From: an uncultured Acidimicrobiia bacterium | Lineage (GTDB): Bacteria > Actinomycetota > Acidimicrobiia > Spongiisociales > JAENVV01 | Direction: 5' to 3' | Assembly (NCBI GenBank): GCA_905480085.1 | Contig: CAJQPD010000024.1 | Coordinates: 1 to 5,688, forward strand | Length of the DNA stretch: 5,688 nucleotides | Part shown: piece after piece, positions 1 through 5,531 of the stretch | How positions within the stretch are numbered: position 1 is the first letter of the stretch | Layout of the letters: each line of letters starts with the position of its first letter | The notes under the pieces: generated by a model | The model's database searches: none | The model's input: only the letters and a program-made list of their open reading frames with translations | What the model was told of the DNA's origin: nothing | Made by a program: the position numbers and the translations under genes

Positions 1-269
1 CCGAACGGGTGTTGCAGGCTGTGCCGGTCGAGTCGAGTGGCGGTGGATCGGCGGTCGTGATTCTCAGTCGTCTGGTGGGCATGGCAATCGGCACTGCCAC
101 GCTCACGAATTTTGTGCTTTCGAAGGTGCCGGCCGTGACTACCGCCGACGCATTGATCGCTGATCTGCTCACCGTATTTCACGATGCTGCCCTGCTGGGA
201 GTGGCCGGATGTGTGCTTCTGGCCGGTCTCGCCCTGGGTTCGGGACGGCAACCGGTTCCCTCGCTTTGA
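1..269 (+). CDS. C-terminal fragment of a probable MFS (DHA2-like) efflux transporter
   Basis: The reading frame is open from the window edge (first complete codon at 3) to TGA at 267-269, giving 88 residues of a protein whose start lies outside. The residues look like the tail of a major facilitator superfamily exporter. A short polar Gly/Ser turn (about residues 10-16) leads into a small-residue helix with the pattern SRLVGMAIGTATL. After a loop ending in a TADALIADLLTVFHDAAL segment comes a last hydrophobic helix (about residues 62-80) and a short polar tail. This matches the end of 14-helix DHA2 drug/proton antiporters in style, where the penultimate region carries an R..G.aiG motif. Such proteins sit in the cytoplasmic membrane and export small molecules; the substrate cannot be read from this part. 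It is on the same strand as rplM, but a new promoter starts at its stop codon, so it is probably a separate unit. The family call rests on pattern recognition only. Confidence 0.6.
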   Translation, partial: ERVLQAVPVESSGGGSAVVILSRLVGMAIGTATLTNFVLSKVPAVTTADALIADLLTVFHDAALLGVAGCVLLAGLALGSGRQPVPSL

Positions 270-295
270 CGGCCCTCTAGCCGATCGCCTAGCAT
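266..295 (+). promoter_or_regulatory. sigma-70-type promoter for rplM-rpsI
   Basis: A -35 hexamer TTGACG (266-271, five of six consensus bases) and a -10 hexamer TAGCAT (290-295, four of six) are separated by 18 bases. The expected transcription start is near 301-303, which leaves a leader of about 65 bases before the GTG of rplM at 369. The -35 element overlaps the TGA stop codon of the upstream transporter gene. It is the best promoter candidate in the window and sits where strong ribosomal protein expression needs one. It is predicted from sequence only. Confidence 0.6.
277..292. repeat. near-perfect palindrome inside the rplM promoter spacer
   Basis: CTAGCCGATCGCCTAG reads the same on both strands except for one symmetrical pair of mismatched positions (5 and 12). 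It fills most of the spacer between the -35 and -10 hexamers and overlaps the first three bases of the -10. That placement is typical of repressor operators, but no regulator can be named and a short palindrome can arise by chance. Confidence 0.35.
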
Positions 296-345
296 GATCC
301 AGCCCACGCACGTGGACTGCGTTCGTGGCGCGTCGATCTTTTTTT
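296..345 (+). terminator. imperfect hairpin followed by a T7 tract in the rplM leader
   Basis: Seven consecutive T residues (339-345) follow a region that can fold. GATC (296-299) can pair with GATC (335-338), and inside it GCC plus ACG (302-304, 306-308) can pair with CGTGGC (324-329) around a 15-base loop. An alternative is ACGCA (306-310) with TGCGT (318-322). The fold is interrupted by an internal loop, and GATC at 296-299 would lie upstream of the predicted transcription start. A role as terminator for read-through from the transporter gene, or as an rplM leader attenuator, is therefore only a possibility. Confidence 0.2.
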
Positions 346-356
346 CGAAATACCGC

Positions 357-361
357 AAAGG
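357..361 (+). promoter_or_regulatory. ribosome binding site that fixes the rplM start
   Basis: AAAGG at 357-361 stands seven bases before the GTG at 369-371. No comparable sequence precedes the in-frame ATG at 294, so this site selects the GTG as the start of L13. Confidence 0.7.
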
Positions 362-368
362 TTTCACC

Positions 369-827
369 GTGAAGTTCCAAAAAACACATTCGACCCGGCC
401 TGCCAACGTCAAGCGTGAGTGGTTCGTCGTTGATGCGACTGGCCTGCCGCTCGGTCGGCTTTCGTCCGAAGTTGCCCGAATTCTGCGCGGCAAGCACAAA
501 CCAGAATTTGCTCCGCATCTCGACGTCGGTGATCACGTAGTGGTCATCAATGCCGAGAAGGTTGCCGTGACCTCGAACAAGTCGGAGTCCAAGATCTACT
601 ACCGGCACTCCGGTTTTCCCGGTGGTTTACGGGAACAGTCATTTGCGGAGCTTATGGAGAAGTACCCCGAACGTATTGTCGAAAAGGCCATCAATGGCAT
701 GCTTCCCAAGAACCGACTTGGTCGTCAAATGGGAAGCAAGCTCAAGGTCTATGCCGGCCCTGACCATCCGCACCAGGCCCAACAGCCTCGTGATCTAGTT
801 CTTGATATTCGAAAGGTGGAAGCCTGA
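369..827 (+). CDS. rplM: 50S ribosomal protein L13
   Basis: This encodes L13 (uL13), an early assembly protein of the large ribosomal subunit that binds 23S rRNA. From the GTG start the product has 152 residues, close to the usual 142-150. The N-terminal core [14 protein letters not shown] (residues 18-31) is the family's opening strand and loop. [20 protein letters not shown] (110-129), followed by [11 protein letters not shown], is the diagnostic L13 signature. An in-frame ATG at 294 would add 25 residues with no counterpart in the family. That ATG lies inside the -10 box, so it should not be in the mRNA. The stop codon shares one base with the start of rpsI (TGATG), as expected for two proteins made in equal amounts. 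Local GC is lower than in the metabolic genes (55% in 601-660 by hand count against 65% in 3661-3720), which is usual for highly expressed ribosomal genes. The identification is secure. Confidence 0.97.
   Translation: MKFQKTHSTRPANVKREWFVVDATGLPLGRLSSEVARILRGKHKPEFAPHLDVGDHVVVINAEKVAVTSNKSESKIYYRHSGFPGGLREQSFAELMEKYPERIVEKAINGMLPKNRLGRQMGSKLKVYAGPDHPHQAQQPRDLVLDIRKVEA
814..819 (+). promoter_or_regulatory. ribosome binding site of rpsI inside the end of rplM
   Basis: AGGTGG at 814-819 lies seven bases before the ATG at 827, within the last codons of rplM. Together with the one-base stop/start overlap it allows both re-initiation and independent initiation on rpsI. Confidence 0.6.
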
Positions 828-1225
828 TGGCAAAAGCACAGCCTCTGGCTATCGCAACCGGCCGGCGTAAGAGTTCCGTTGCGCGGGTTCGTCTCTATCC
901 CGGCACCGGTGAGGTCACTCTCAACGGCAAGCCGCTATCCAAGTACTTCAGCACTCCCGGTCAGCAGAATCGTGTCACCACACCGTTGAAGGTCGTCGAC
1001 CTCGCCGACAGGTACGACGTAATTGCTTCAGTCGAGGGTGGGGGCACCACCGGGCAAGCCGATGCGATTCGGCTGGGTATCGCCCGGGCCATCATCTTGC
1101 TCGACCCCGAGTTGCGACCCGCGTTGAAGAAGGAAGGTCTTCTGACTCGCGACAGCCGCAAGGTCGAGCGCAAGAAGTACGGTCTTCGCAAGGCTCGTCG
1201 GGCACCGCAGTACACCAAGCGCTAA
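827..1225 (+). CDS. rpsI: 30S ribosomal protein S9
   Basis: This encodes S9 (uS9), a protein of the small subunit head whose C-terminal tail reaches the P-site tRNA. The product has 132 residues, close to the 130 of the E. coli protein. ATGRRKSSVARVRL (10-23) is the conserved N-terminal RNA-binding strand. GGGTTGQADAIRLGIARA (71-88) is the family signature. The basic tail, RKKYGLRKARRAPQYTKR (115-132), ends in the invariant Lys-Arg that contacts tRNA. The ATG overlaps the rplM stop by one base and has a good ribosome binding site. rplM and rpsI form one of the most widely conserved ribosomal gene pairs in bacteria. glmM begins seven bases after the TAA. The identification is secure. Confidence 0.97.
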   Translation: MAKAQPLAIATGRRKSSVARVRLYPGTGEVTLNGKPLSKYFSTPGQQNRVTTPLKVVDLADRYDVIASVEGGGTTGQADAIRLGIARAIILLDPELRPALKKEGLLTRDSRKVERKKYGLRKARRAPQYTKR

Positions 1226-1226
1226 A

Positions 1227-1259
1227 CCGGCAATGCTCCGGGAAGGGCACCGGCTTTTT
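1227..1259 (+). terminator. candidate intrinsic attenuator overlapping the glmM start codon
   Basis: CCGG (1227-1230) pairs with CCGG (1250-1253), and after a three-base bulge TGCTC (1234-1238) pairs with GGGCA (1245-1249), including one G-U pair, around the loop CGGGAA. A single C (1254) and five T residues (1255-1259) follow. The stem includes two bases of the glmM ATG. The shape is that of a rho-independent terminator placed right after the ribosomal genes, so partial termination or occlusion of the glmM start is plausible. A caution is that the T run encodes Leu-Phe of the conserved LFGTDG motif, so it is at least partly fixed by the protein. Confidence 0.4.
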
Positions 1260-2564
1260 GGTACGGACGGTATCCGTGGCGTCGCCAACACGGCACTGAC
1301 TCCTGAGTTTGCTCTCGCGCTCGGTCGCGCCTCGGGCGAACTTCTGGACTTTGGGCCGGTCGTGGTCGGGCGCGACACCCGTCGGTCGGGCGAAATGCTT
1401 TCTACCGCCCTTCAGGCAGGTTTCCATGCGGTGGGCATTGACACCCTCGATGCTGGAGTGTTGCCTTCGCCGGCGATTGCTCACGCCACCGCCCACTCCG
1501 GCGCGATGATGGGCGTTGTGATATCGGCGTCGCACAATCCGGCTCCCGACAACGGAATAAAGCTGCTTGGGGCGGCCGGGTTCAAATTGACCGATGCCGA
1601 GGAGGACCGGGTTGAGGCGCGGCTTCGACGGGGGGCACCCTGGCGGACTCCGGTCGGCCCTGGCGTAGGGACCCGGTTCGTTCATGCCGACGCGGCTGAG
1701 GCGTACGTTCAGTCAGTGGTTCAAGCCGCCGACCATACGTTCCAGGGCATGGAGTTCGTCCTCGATACTGCCAATGGGGCGGCCTTCAAGACGGCCCCCG
1801 AGATCTTTCGCCGACTCAAAGCATCGGTCGACGTGACGGCGGCCGACCCCGACGGTACCAATATCAATGATGGCGTCGGGGCCACTCATCCAGAGGCTCT
1901 GGCCAGGTCTGCTGGCGGCCGGGTTGGATTCGCCTTTGACGGCGACGCCGACCGATTGATAGCCATTGATGAGAACGGGATACCGGCCAACGGCGATGTC
2001 GTGATGGCGATCCTCGCCCGGCATATGAAAGAGCGAAACGTACTCGCGAACAACCTCGTCGTGACGACTGTCATGGCCAACCTGGGGTTTCACAAGGCCA
2101 TGCGCGATCTTGGTATCGACGTTATCTCGACTGCGGTTGGCGACCGATATGTTCTCGAATCGATGAAGGAACACGGGGCGGTCCTGGGCGGCGAACAATC
2201 CGGCCACATGATCTTTCTTGACACCTCTACCACTGGCGACGGCACGCTCAGTGCGGTGAAGTTGGCCGACGTGATGGCATCAACCGGCAAGGAGCTGCGA
2301 GAACTCAGAGCCGAGGTCATCACAGAATTCCCTCAGATATTGCGAAATGTCCGGGTCGCTGACGCGTCGGGTCTGGCCGGGGCTGATTTGTTGTGGGCTG
2401 CGGTAGCTGACGTCGAGCGTGAACTCGGTGACAACGGCCGGGTGTTGGTGCGTGCATCCGGTACCGAACCGGTCGTCAGGGTGATGGTGGAAGCTGCCGA
2501 AAAGTCGGTCGCTCTCTCAAAAACCGAGGAACTGGTCGCCGTGGTCAGGGCTGCGTTCGCCTAG
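1233..2564 (+). CDS. glmM: phosphoglucosamine mutase
   Basis: GlmM converts glucosamine-6-phosphate to glucosamine-1-phosphate in the cytoplasm, the step before GlmU makes UDP-N-acetylglucosamine for peptidoglycan. The product has 443 residues (E. coli 445) and all four domains of the alpha-D-phosphohexomutase fold. RLFGTDGIRGVAN (7-19) is the usual N-terminus. The phosphoserine loop is ISASHNPAPDNGIK, with Ser100 as the catalytic residue. The magnesium loop DGDADR is at 236-241, the sugar-binding GGEQSGH at 319-325, and the phosphate-binding RASGTEPVVRVMVE at 407-420. GEQSGH together with the FGTDGIRG start favours GlmM over the phosphomannomutase branch. The ATG at 1233 is the only in-frame start before the conserved motif. 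It has no clear ribosome binding site, so translation probably relies on ribosomes ending on rpsI seven bases upstream, and it sits in a hairpin. glmS, often nearby in actinobacteria, is absent from the window. Confidence 0.95.
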   Translation: MLREGHRLFGTDGIRGVANTALTPEFALALGRASGELLDFGPVVVGRDTRRSGEMLSTALQAGFHAVGIDTLDAGVLPSPAIAHATAHSGAMMGVVISASHNPAPDNGIKLLGAAGFKLTDAEEDRVEARLRRGAPWRTPVGPGVGTRFVHADAAEAYVQSVVQAADHTFQGMEFVLDTANGAAFKTAPEIFRRLKASVDVTAADPDGTNINDGVGATHPEALARSAGGRVGFAFDGDADRLIAIDENGIPANGDVVMAILARHMKERNVLANNLVVTTVMANLGFHKAMRDLGIDVISTAVGDRYVLESMKEHGAVLGGEQSGHMIFLDTSTTGDGTLSAVKLADVMASTGKELRELRAEVITEFPQILRNVRVADASGLAGADLLWAAVADVERELGDNGRVLVRASGTEPVVRVMVEAAEKSVALSKTEELVAVVRAAFA

Positions 2565-2579
2565 ACGGGTCGTTAGGCT
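2559..2579 (+). promoter_or_regulatory. putative -10 element (TAGGCT) for a leaderless acpS transcript
   Basis: TAGGCT (2574-2579) fits the TAnnnT pattern of actinobacterial -10 boxes and ends six bases before the acpS ATG, so transcription would begin at or next to the start codon. No Shine-Dalgarno sequence is visible in the 21-base gap. No good -35 is seen, which is common for this promoter type. GCCTA (2559-2563) and TAGGC (2574-2578) form a five-base inverted repeat covering the glmM stop and the -10, possibly by chance. Confidence 0.35.
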
Positions 2580-2585
2580 GGTCGG

Positions 2586-2960
2586 ATGCAAATTATCGGG
2601 GTTGGCGTTGACTTGGCGGATATCTCTCGGGTGGCCGACCTCCTCGCCCGATATCCTCGTTTCGCCCAGCGTTGCTTCACCGAGCATGAGCAGGACTACG
2701 CGTTTCGTTTTGCGAATCCAGCCCGTCGATTGGCGGCCCGATTCGCAGGCAAAGAGGCTGTCATGAAATCGATGGGGACCGGTTGGCGCCGGATCAGGTG
2801 GACCGATGTCGAGATCACCGGAGGTGGAAAGCCCACAGTGAATGTCTTCGGCACCGCCGCCGCCCGGGCGGCCATGATCGGGGTTGTCGGCTTTGAGGTC
2901 TCCATAACCCACACGGACGATCAGGCGATGGTGTTCGCCATTGCCATGGGTAATCACTAA
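2586..2960 (+). CDS. acpS: holo-[acyl-carrier-protein] synthase
   Basis: AcpS transfers the 4'-phosphopantetheine arm of coenzyme A to a serine of apo-acyl carrier protein, which activates it for fatty-acid synthesis. The product is 124 residues, the usual size of this small trimeric cytoplasmic enzyme. IIGVGVDLADISRV (3-16) carries Asp9, the first magnesium ligand. RFTEHE-like FTEHEQ (31-36) follows the first helix. RFAGKEAVMKSMGTG (52-66) contains Glu57, the second metal ligand, and the Lys of the F-A-x-K-E-A motif. GGGKPTV (79-85) and VSITHTDDQAMVFAIA (105-120) form the C-terminal core, where most relatives have SISHE rather than SITHT. The ATG at 2586 gives exactly the family N-terminus. 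The gene stands 21 bases after glmM and 61 before nnr. The neighbourhood acpS-nnr-alr is a recurrent actinobacterial arrangement. It may be transcribed both from upstream and from its own leaderless start. Confidence 0.95.
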   Translation: MQIIGVGVDLADISRVADLLARYPRFAQRCFTEHEQDYAFRFANPARRLAARFAGKEAVMKSMGTGWRRIRWTDVEITGGGKPTVNVFGTAAARAAMIGVVGFEVSITHTDDQAMVFAIAMGNH

Positions 2961-3008
2961 CCGGCGTTGATCGGGTTCGCCGCAGGTGCTATTTCTGTCA
3001 TGAGTTAC

Positions 3009-3014
3009 TAGCGT
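3009..3014 (+). promoter_or_regulatory. putative -10 element (TAGCGT) for a leaderless nnr transcript
   Basis: TAGCGT ends seven bases before the nnr ATG at 3022 and fits TAnnnT. The 61-base gap after acpS (2961-3021) has no Shine-Dalgarno sequence next to the ATG. No clear -35 was found near 2986-2991. The same arrangement is seen before acpS, which strengthens both predictions. The rest of the gap contains only a weak five-base stem (2962-2966 with 2978-2982) without a T tract. Confidence 0.4.
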
Positions 3015-3021
3015 TGGCGCC

Positions 3022-4443
3022 ATGCGGCCCGTTCACACTGCTGCCACCTCGGCCCAGCTCGACAAGGCATCGACCACCCCTCTTGAAGTGCTCATGGACC
3101 GGGCCGGTCTGGCTGTCGCATTGGCGGCGGCCGAGATGGGCATCGGTTACGGTCACCGGGTGGCGGTACTCGCCGGATCAGGCAACAACGGTGGTGACGG
3201 GTACATAGCCGCCCACTACCTGGCTGGCCGGGGAGTAGATGTCACGATCTTCGAGTTTGCCCAGCCCGCCGGCCAGCTCGCCAGGTGGGCGGCCGATCGA
3301 GCGGTCAGGTCAGGCGTCAAGGTCCAGCCATGGTCCGAACAGGTCATTCCTGCGGATCTGGTCATCGATGGGTTGTTCGGCGGGGGGTTCCACGGGCGGC
3401 TCCACGATCGAATAGTTCCATGGACCCGATCGAACCTCCCGGTTCTGGCCATTGATATCCCCTCCGGGGTCGACGCTTCGACCGGGGTAGTCGATGGCCC
3501 GGCGTTTCGGGCGGTTAGAACCGTTACGTTCCATGCCCTGAAAGTCGGACACCTGGTCGGGGCTGGGGCGGACCTGTGCGGAGAAGTGACGATTGCCGAC
3601 ATCGGTCTCGAAGGCGGCGAGGCGGAGTTCTGGGTGGCCGAGGAGGCTGATGCCATTCGCCCCGAACGCTCGCGGCAAGCCCACAAATGGTCGGTTGGTT
3701 CGGTCATGGTGGTCGGCGGATCGGCTGGAATGACCGGCGCTGCGTATCTGGCCGCCGAGGCTGCCCTGCAGTGCGGGGCCGGAGCGGTCGCCGTTGCTGT
3801 CAACCGCGCTAATGCGGAGGACTATCGGGGGTTTCCAGCGATCCTCCGGCCGGTGCTGGGGAGCCGTGAGGTCTGGACAGGCGAAGATGTGCCACGGGTG
3901 CTCGATGCGGCTGCACGATTTGGTGTGTTGGTAGTCGGGCCCGGATTGGAAGGGTCCGATGATTTCATCCTCCAGATCCTTGAACGCCGGAAAGGTCCAG
4001 TGCTGCTCGATGCCGGAGGTTTGCGGCTCCCCAACCTCATCGACGTGGTCACCCAGCGCGAAGGGGAAACTTTGCTGACTCCCCATGCCGGCGAGTTTCA
4101 GGCCATGACCGGTGAGGTCGGTACGTATGAATCGGCCGGCCGGTTGGCCAAGGAGACCGGTGCGACGGTTCTGCTCAAAGGTTCGCCGACGTTTGTCGCC
4201 GAATCGGGGCGCGTCGGATCGAAAGTCGTTGCGGTAACCACCCCGGGGCCAGAGCTGGCAACCATCGGGACGGGGGATGTCTTGGCTGGAATGATTGCCT
4301 CCCGCTGGGCTGGCGGGGCCCCCGCCCTGTCAGCGGCGGTGTCGGCCGCCTACTGGCACGGTGTGGCAGGCGCCGCGATCTCCGAAGAAACTACGGTCAC
4401 GGCCGCAAGGTTGGCCGCCGAACTGGGCCGGTGGGGTCTATGA
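3022..4443 (+). CDS. nnr: bifunctional NAD(P)H-hydrate epimerase / ADP-dependent NAD(P)H-hydrate dehydratase
   Basis: Nnr repairs NADH and NADPH damaged by hydration. The N-terminal YjeF_N domain interconverts the R and S forms of NAD(P)HX. The C-terminal ribokinase-like domain dehydrates the S form with ADP as energy source. Both domains are complete in 473 residues. The epimerase half (about 1-205) shows LMDRAG (24-29), the Rossmann loop GSGNNGGDGY (52-61) and AIDIPSGVDASTG (143-155). The dehydratase half (about 215-473) shows GSVMVVGGSAGMTGAA (226-241), VVGPGL (304-309), LTPHAGEF (352-359), VLLKG (383-387) and the anion-hole/catalytic stretch GTGDVLAG (416-423), where Asp419 is the expected catalytic base. 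Two spots differ from the usual sequence. DAGGL (330-334) replaces the common DADAL, and TIGTGD replaces the common GGTGD or GGSGD. The start at 3022 gives the family's typical beginning. The stop overlaps the alr ATG by four bases. Confidence 0.93.
   Translation: MRPVHTAATSAQLDKASTTPLEVLMDRAGLAVALAAAEMGIGYGHRVAVLAGSGNNGGDGYIAAHYLAGRGVDVTIFEFAQPAGQLARWAADRAVRSGVKVQPWSEQVIPADLVIDGLFGGGFHGRLHDRIVPWTRSNLPVLAIDIPSGVDASTGVVDGPAFRAVRTVTFHALKVGHLVGAGADLCGEVTIADIGLEGGEAEFWVAEEADAIRPERSRQAHKWSVGSVMVVGGSAGMTGAAYLAAEAALQCGAGAVAVAVNRANAEDYRGFPAILRPVLGSREVWTGEDVPRVLDAAARFGVLVVGPGLEGSDDFILQILERRKGPVLLDAGGLRLPNLIDVVTQREGETLLTPHAGEFQAMTGEVGTYESAGRLAKETGATVLLKGSPTFVAESGRVGSKVVAVTTPGPELATIGTGDVLAGMIASRWAGGAPALSAAVSAAYWHGVAGAAISEETTVTAARLAAELGRWGL
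4430..4434 (+). promoter_or_regulatory. ribosome binding site deciding the alr start
   Basis: GGTGG at 4430-4434, within GGTGGGG, lies five bases before the ATG at 4440. The in-frame GTG at 4431 falls inside this sequence and has no site of its own. The ATG, which forms ATGA with the nnr stop, is therefore the better start. Confidence 0.5.
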
Positions 4444-5531
4444 GGCCTTCGCGGGTCACCGTAGACCTTTCAGCTATCACGGCCAATGTCGCGGCATTTG
4501 TCAACCACGTGGATGGGGCTCTGGTTTGCCCGGCAGTGAAAGCCGACGGTTACGGGCATGGGGATGTACCCGTTGCTGAAGCCGCCATTGCCGGTGGAGC
4601 GCAACGCCTGTGTGTCGCAACGGTCGAGGAAGGTATTCGTCTGCGGGAAGCGGGGATCTCCGTGCCGATCCTGCTGCTTTCGGAACCGATTGCCGGGATG
4701 GTCAAGGCTGTCGTGGATTGGGACTTGATGCCGACGGTATACAGCGCCTGGTTTGTCGAAGCACTTGCATCGGTGACCACCTTGCCAAAGTCGGTCCATC
4801 TCAAAGTCGATACGGGCATGCACCGGGTCGGTGCGGCGCCCGATCAGGCGGTAGCGATCGCCCTGACGGTTGCCCGACAACCAACCCTTGAGCTTGAAGG
4901 AGTGTGGTCACATCTGGCGGTTGCCGATACCGATCCGGACTACACCGCACTCCAGCGAGATCGGTTTGTAGGCGTTTTGGATGAACTGGCATCGTTGGGC
5001 ATTGAGCCTCCGCTTCGACATCTCGCCAACACGGCCGGAATATTCCTCGGCCGTGAGTACTGGTACGACCTGGTGCGACCCGGCATTGGGGTCTATGGCC
5101 TTTCACCTCACCCTGAGACGGTCGGGCCGATTGATCTGGTGCCCGCCCTGCGAGTCGAGTCGGCCGTTTCGCATGTCCAGCGATTGTCAGCGGGGGAGCG
5201 ACCGTCGTACGGTCGCCGTCGCCCGCTCCAGGTGGATTCGACCGTTGTTACCGTGCCGATCGGCTACGCCGACGGGTACGGGCGAGGGCTGAGCGACGCC
5301 GAGGTGCTGATTGGCGGCCAACGATATCCCATGGCCGGGACCGTCACGATGGATCAAATCATGGTCGACGTCGGTGACGCCGATGTGCGACTGGGCGATG
5401 AGGTGGTTCTCCTCGGTCGCCAGGGCGGGGAGGAGATCACCGCCACGGAGTTGGCTGTCCGGCTTGGCACCATCAATTATGAGGTTCTCTGTCGCCTGGG
5501 TCCCCGATTGAGAAGGGTGTATGAGACATGA
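4440..5531 (+). CDS. alr: alanine racemase
   Basis: Alr is a pyridoxal-phosphate enzyme that interconverts L- and D-alanine in the cytoplasm and supplies D-Ala for D-Ala-D-Ala in peptidoglycan. From the ATG the product has 363 residues, within the family range of about 355-390. PAVKADGYGHG (31-41) contains the PLP Schiff-base lysine, Lys34. HLKVDTGMHRVG (120-131) matches the segment with the structural, often carbamylated, lysine and an active-site arginine (Lys122, Arg129). LANTAGIF (195-202) and VRPGIGVYG (212-220, Arg213 beside the pyridine nitrogen) belong to the barrel. SYG (256-258) supplies the second catalytic base, Tyr257. TMDQIMVDV (303-311) and INYEVLC (345-351) close the site. All catalytic residues are present. 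The gene overlaps nnr by four bases and the next gene by four bases, which points to translational coupling. In many actinobacteria tsaE follows alr; here a peptidase gene does. Confidence 0.96.
   Translation: MRPSRVTVDLSAITANVAAFVNHVDGALVCPAVKADGYGHGDVPVAEAAIAGGAQRLCVATVEEGIRLREAGISVPILLLSEPIAGMVKAVVDWDLMPTVYSAWFVEALASVTTLPKSVHLKVDTGMHRVGAAPDQAVAIALTVARQPTLELEGVWSHLAVADTDPDYTALQRDRFVGVLDELASLGIEPPLRHLANTAGIFLGREYWYDLVRPGIGVYGLSPHPETVGPIDLVPALRVESAVSHVQRLSAGERPSYGRRRPLQVDSTVVTVPIGYADGYGRGLSDAEVLIGGQRYPMAGTVTMDQIMVDVGDADVRLGDEVVLLGRQGGEEITATELAVRLGTINYEVLCRLGPRLRRVYET
5511..5517 (+). promoter_or_regulatory. ribosome binding site of the P1-family peptidase gene
   Basis: AGAAGGG at 5511-5517, inside the last codons of alr, is ten bases before the ATG at 5528. 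This spacing is slightly long but usable. It supports that ATG, which overlaps the alr stop as ATGA. Confidence 0.5.

Noticed and set aside
179..499. Minus-strand open frame of 106 codons across the transporter end and the start of rplM
   Set aside because: It runs opposite to two recognisable genes and the rplM promoter, has no family resemblance and is explained by GC-rich codon bias.
627..629. TTA leucine codon in rplM as a regulatory rare codon
   Set aside because: That kind of control is known from Streptomyces development genes; at this lower GC, in a ribosomal gene, a TTA is unremarkable.
1092..1685. Minus-strand frame of 197 codons across rpsI and glmM
   Set aside because: It covers two certain genes on the other strand and shows no recognisable domain.
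2962..2982. CGGCG/CGCCG hairpin after acpS as a terminator
   Set aside because: The stem is only five pairs with an eleven-base loop and no T tract follows.
3000..3011. Three-codon open frame (ATG AGT TAC TAG) ten bases before nnr, considered as a regulatory leader peptide
   Set aside because: It has no ribosome binding site, is too short to judge, and would lie upstream of the predicted leaderless transcript start.
3310..4086. Long minus-strand frame (258 codons) inside nnr
   Set aside because: It is entirely antisense to conserved Nnr motifs and has the composition expected of a shadow frame.
5346..5348. Thr303 in Alr where many racemases have Cys before Met-Asp-Gln
   Set aside because: The position is not invariant (Ser occurs in other racemases) and all catalytic residues are present, so a functional change is not supported.
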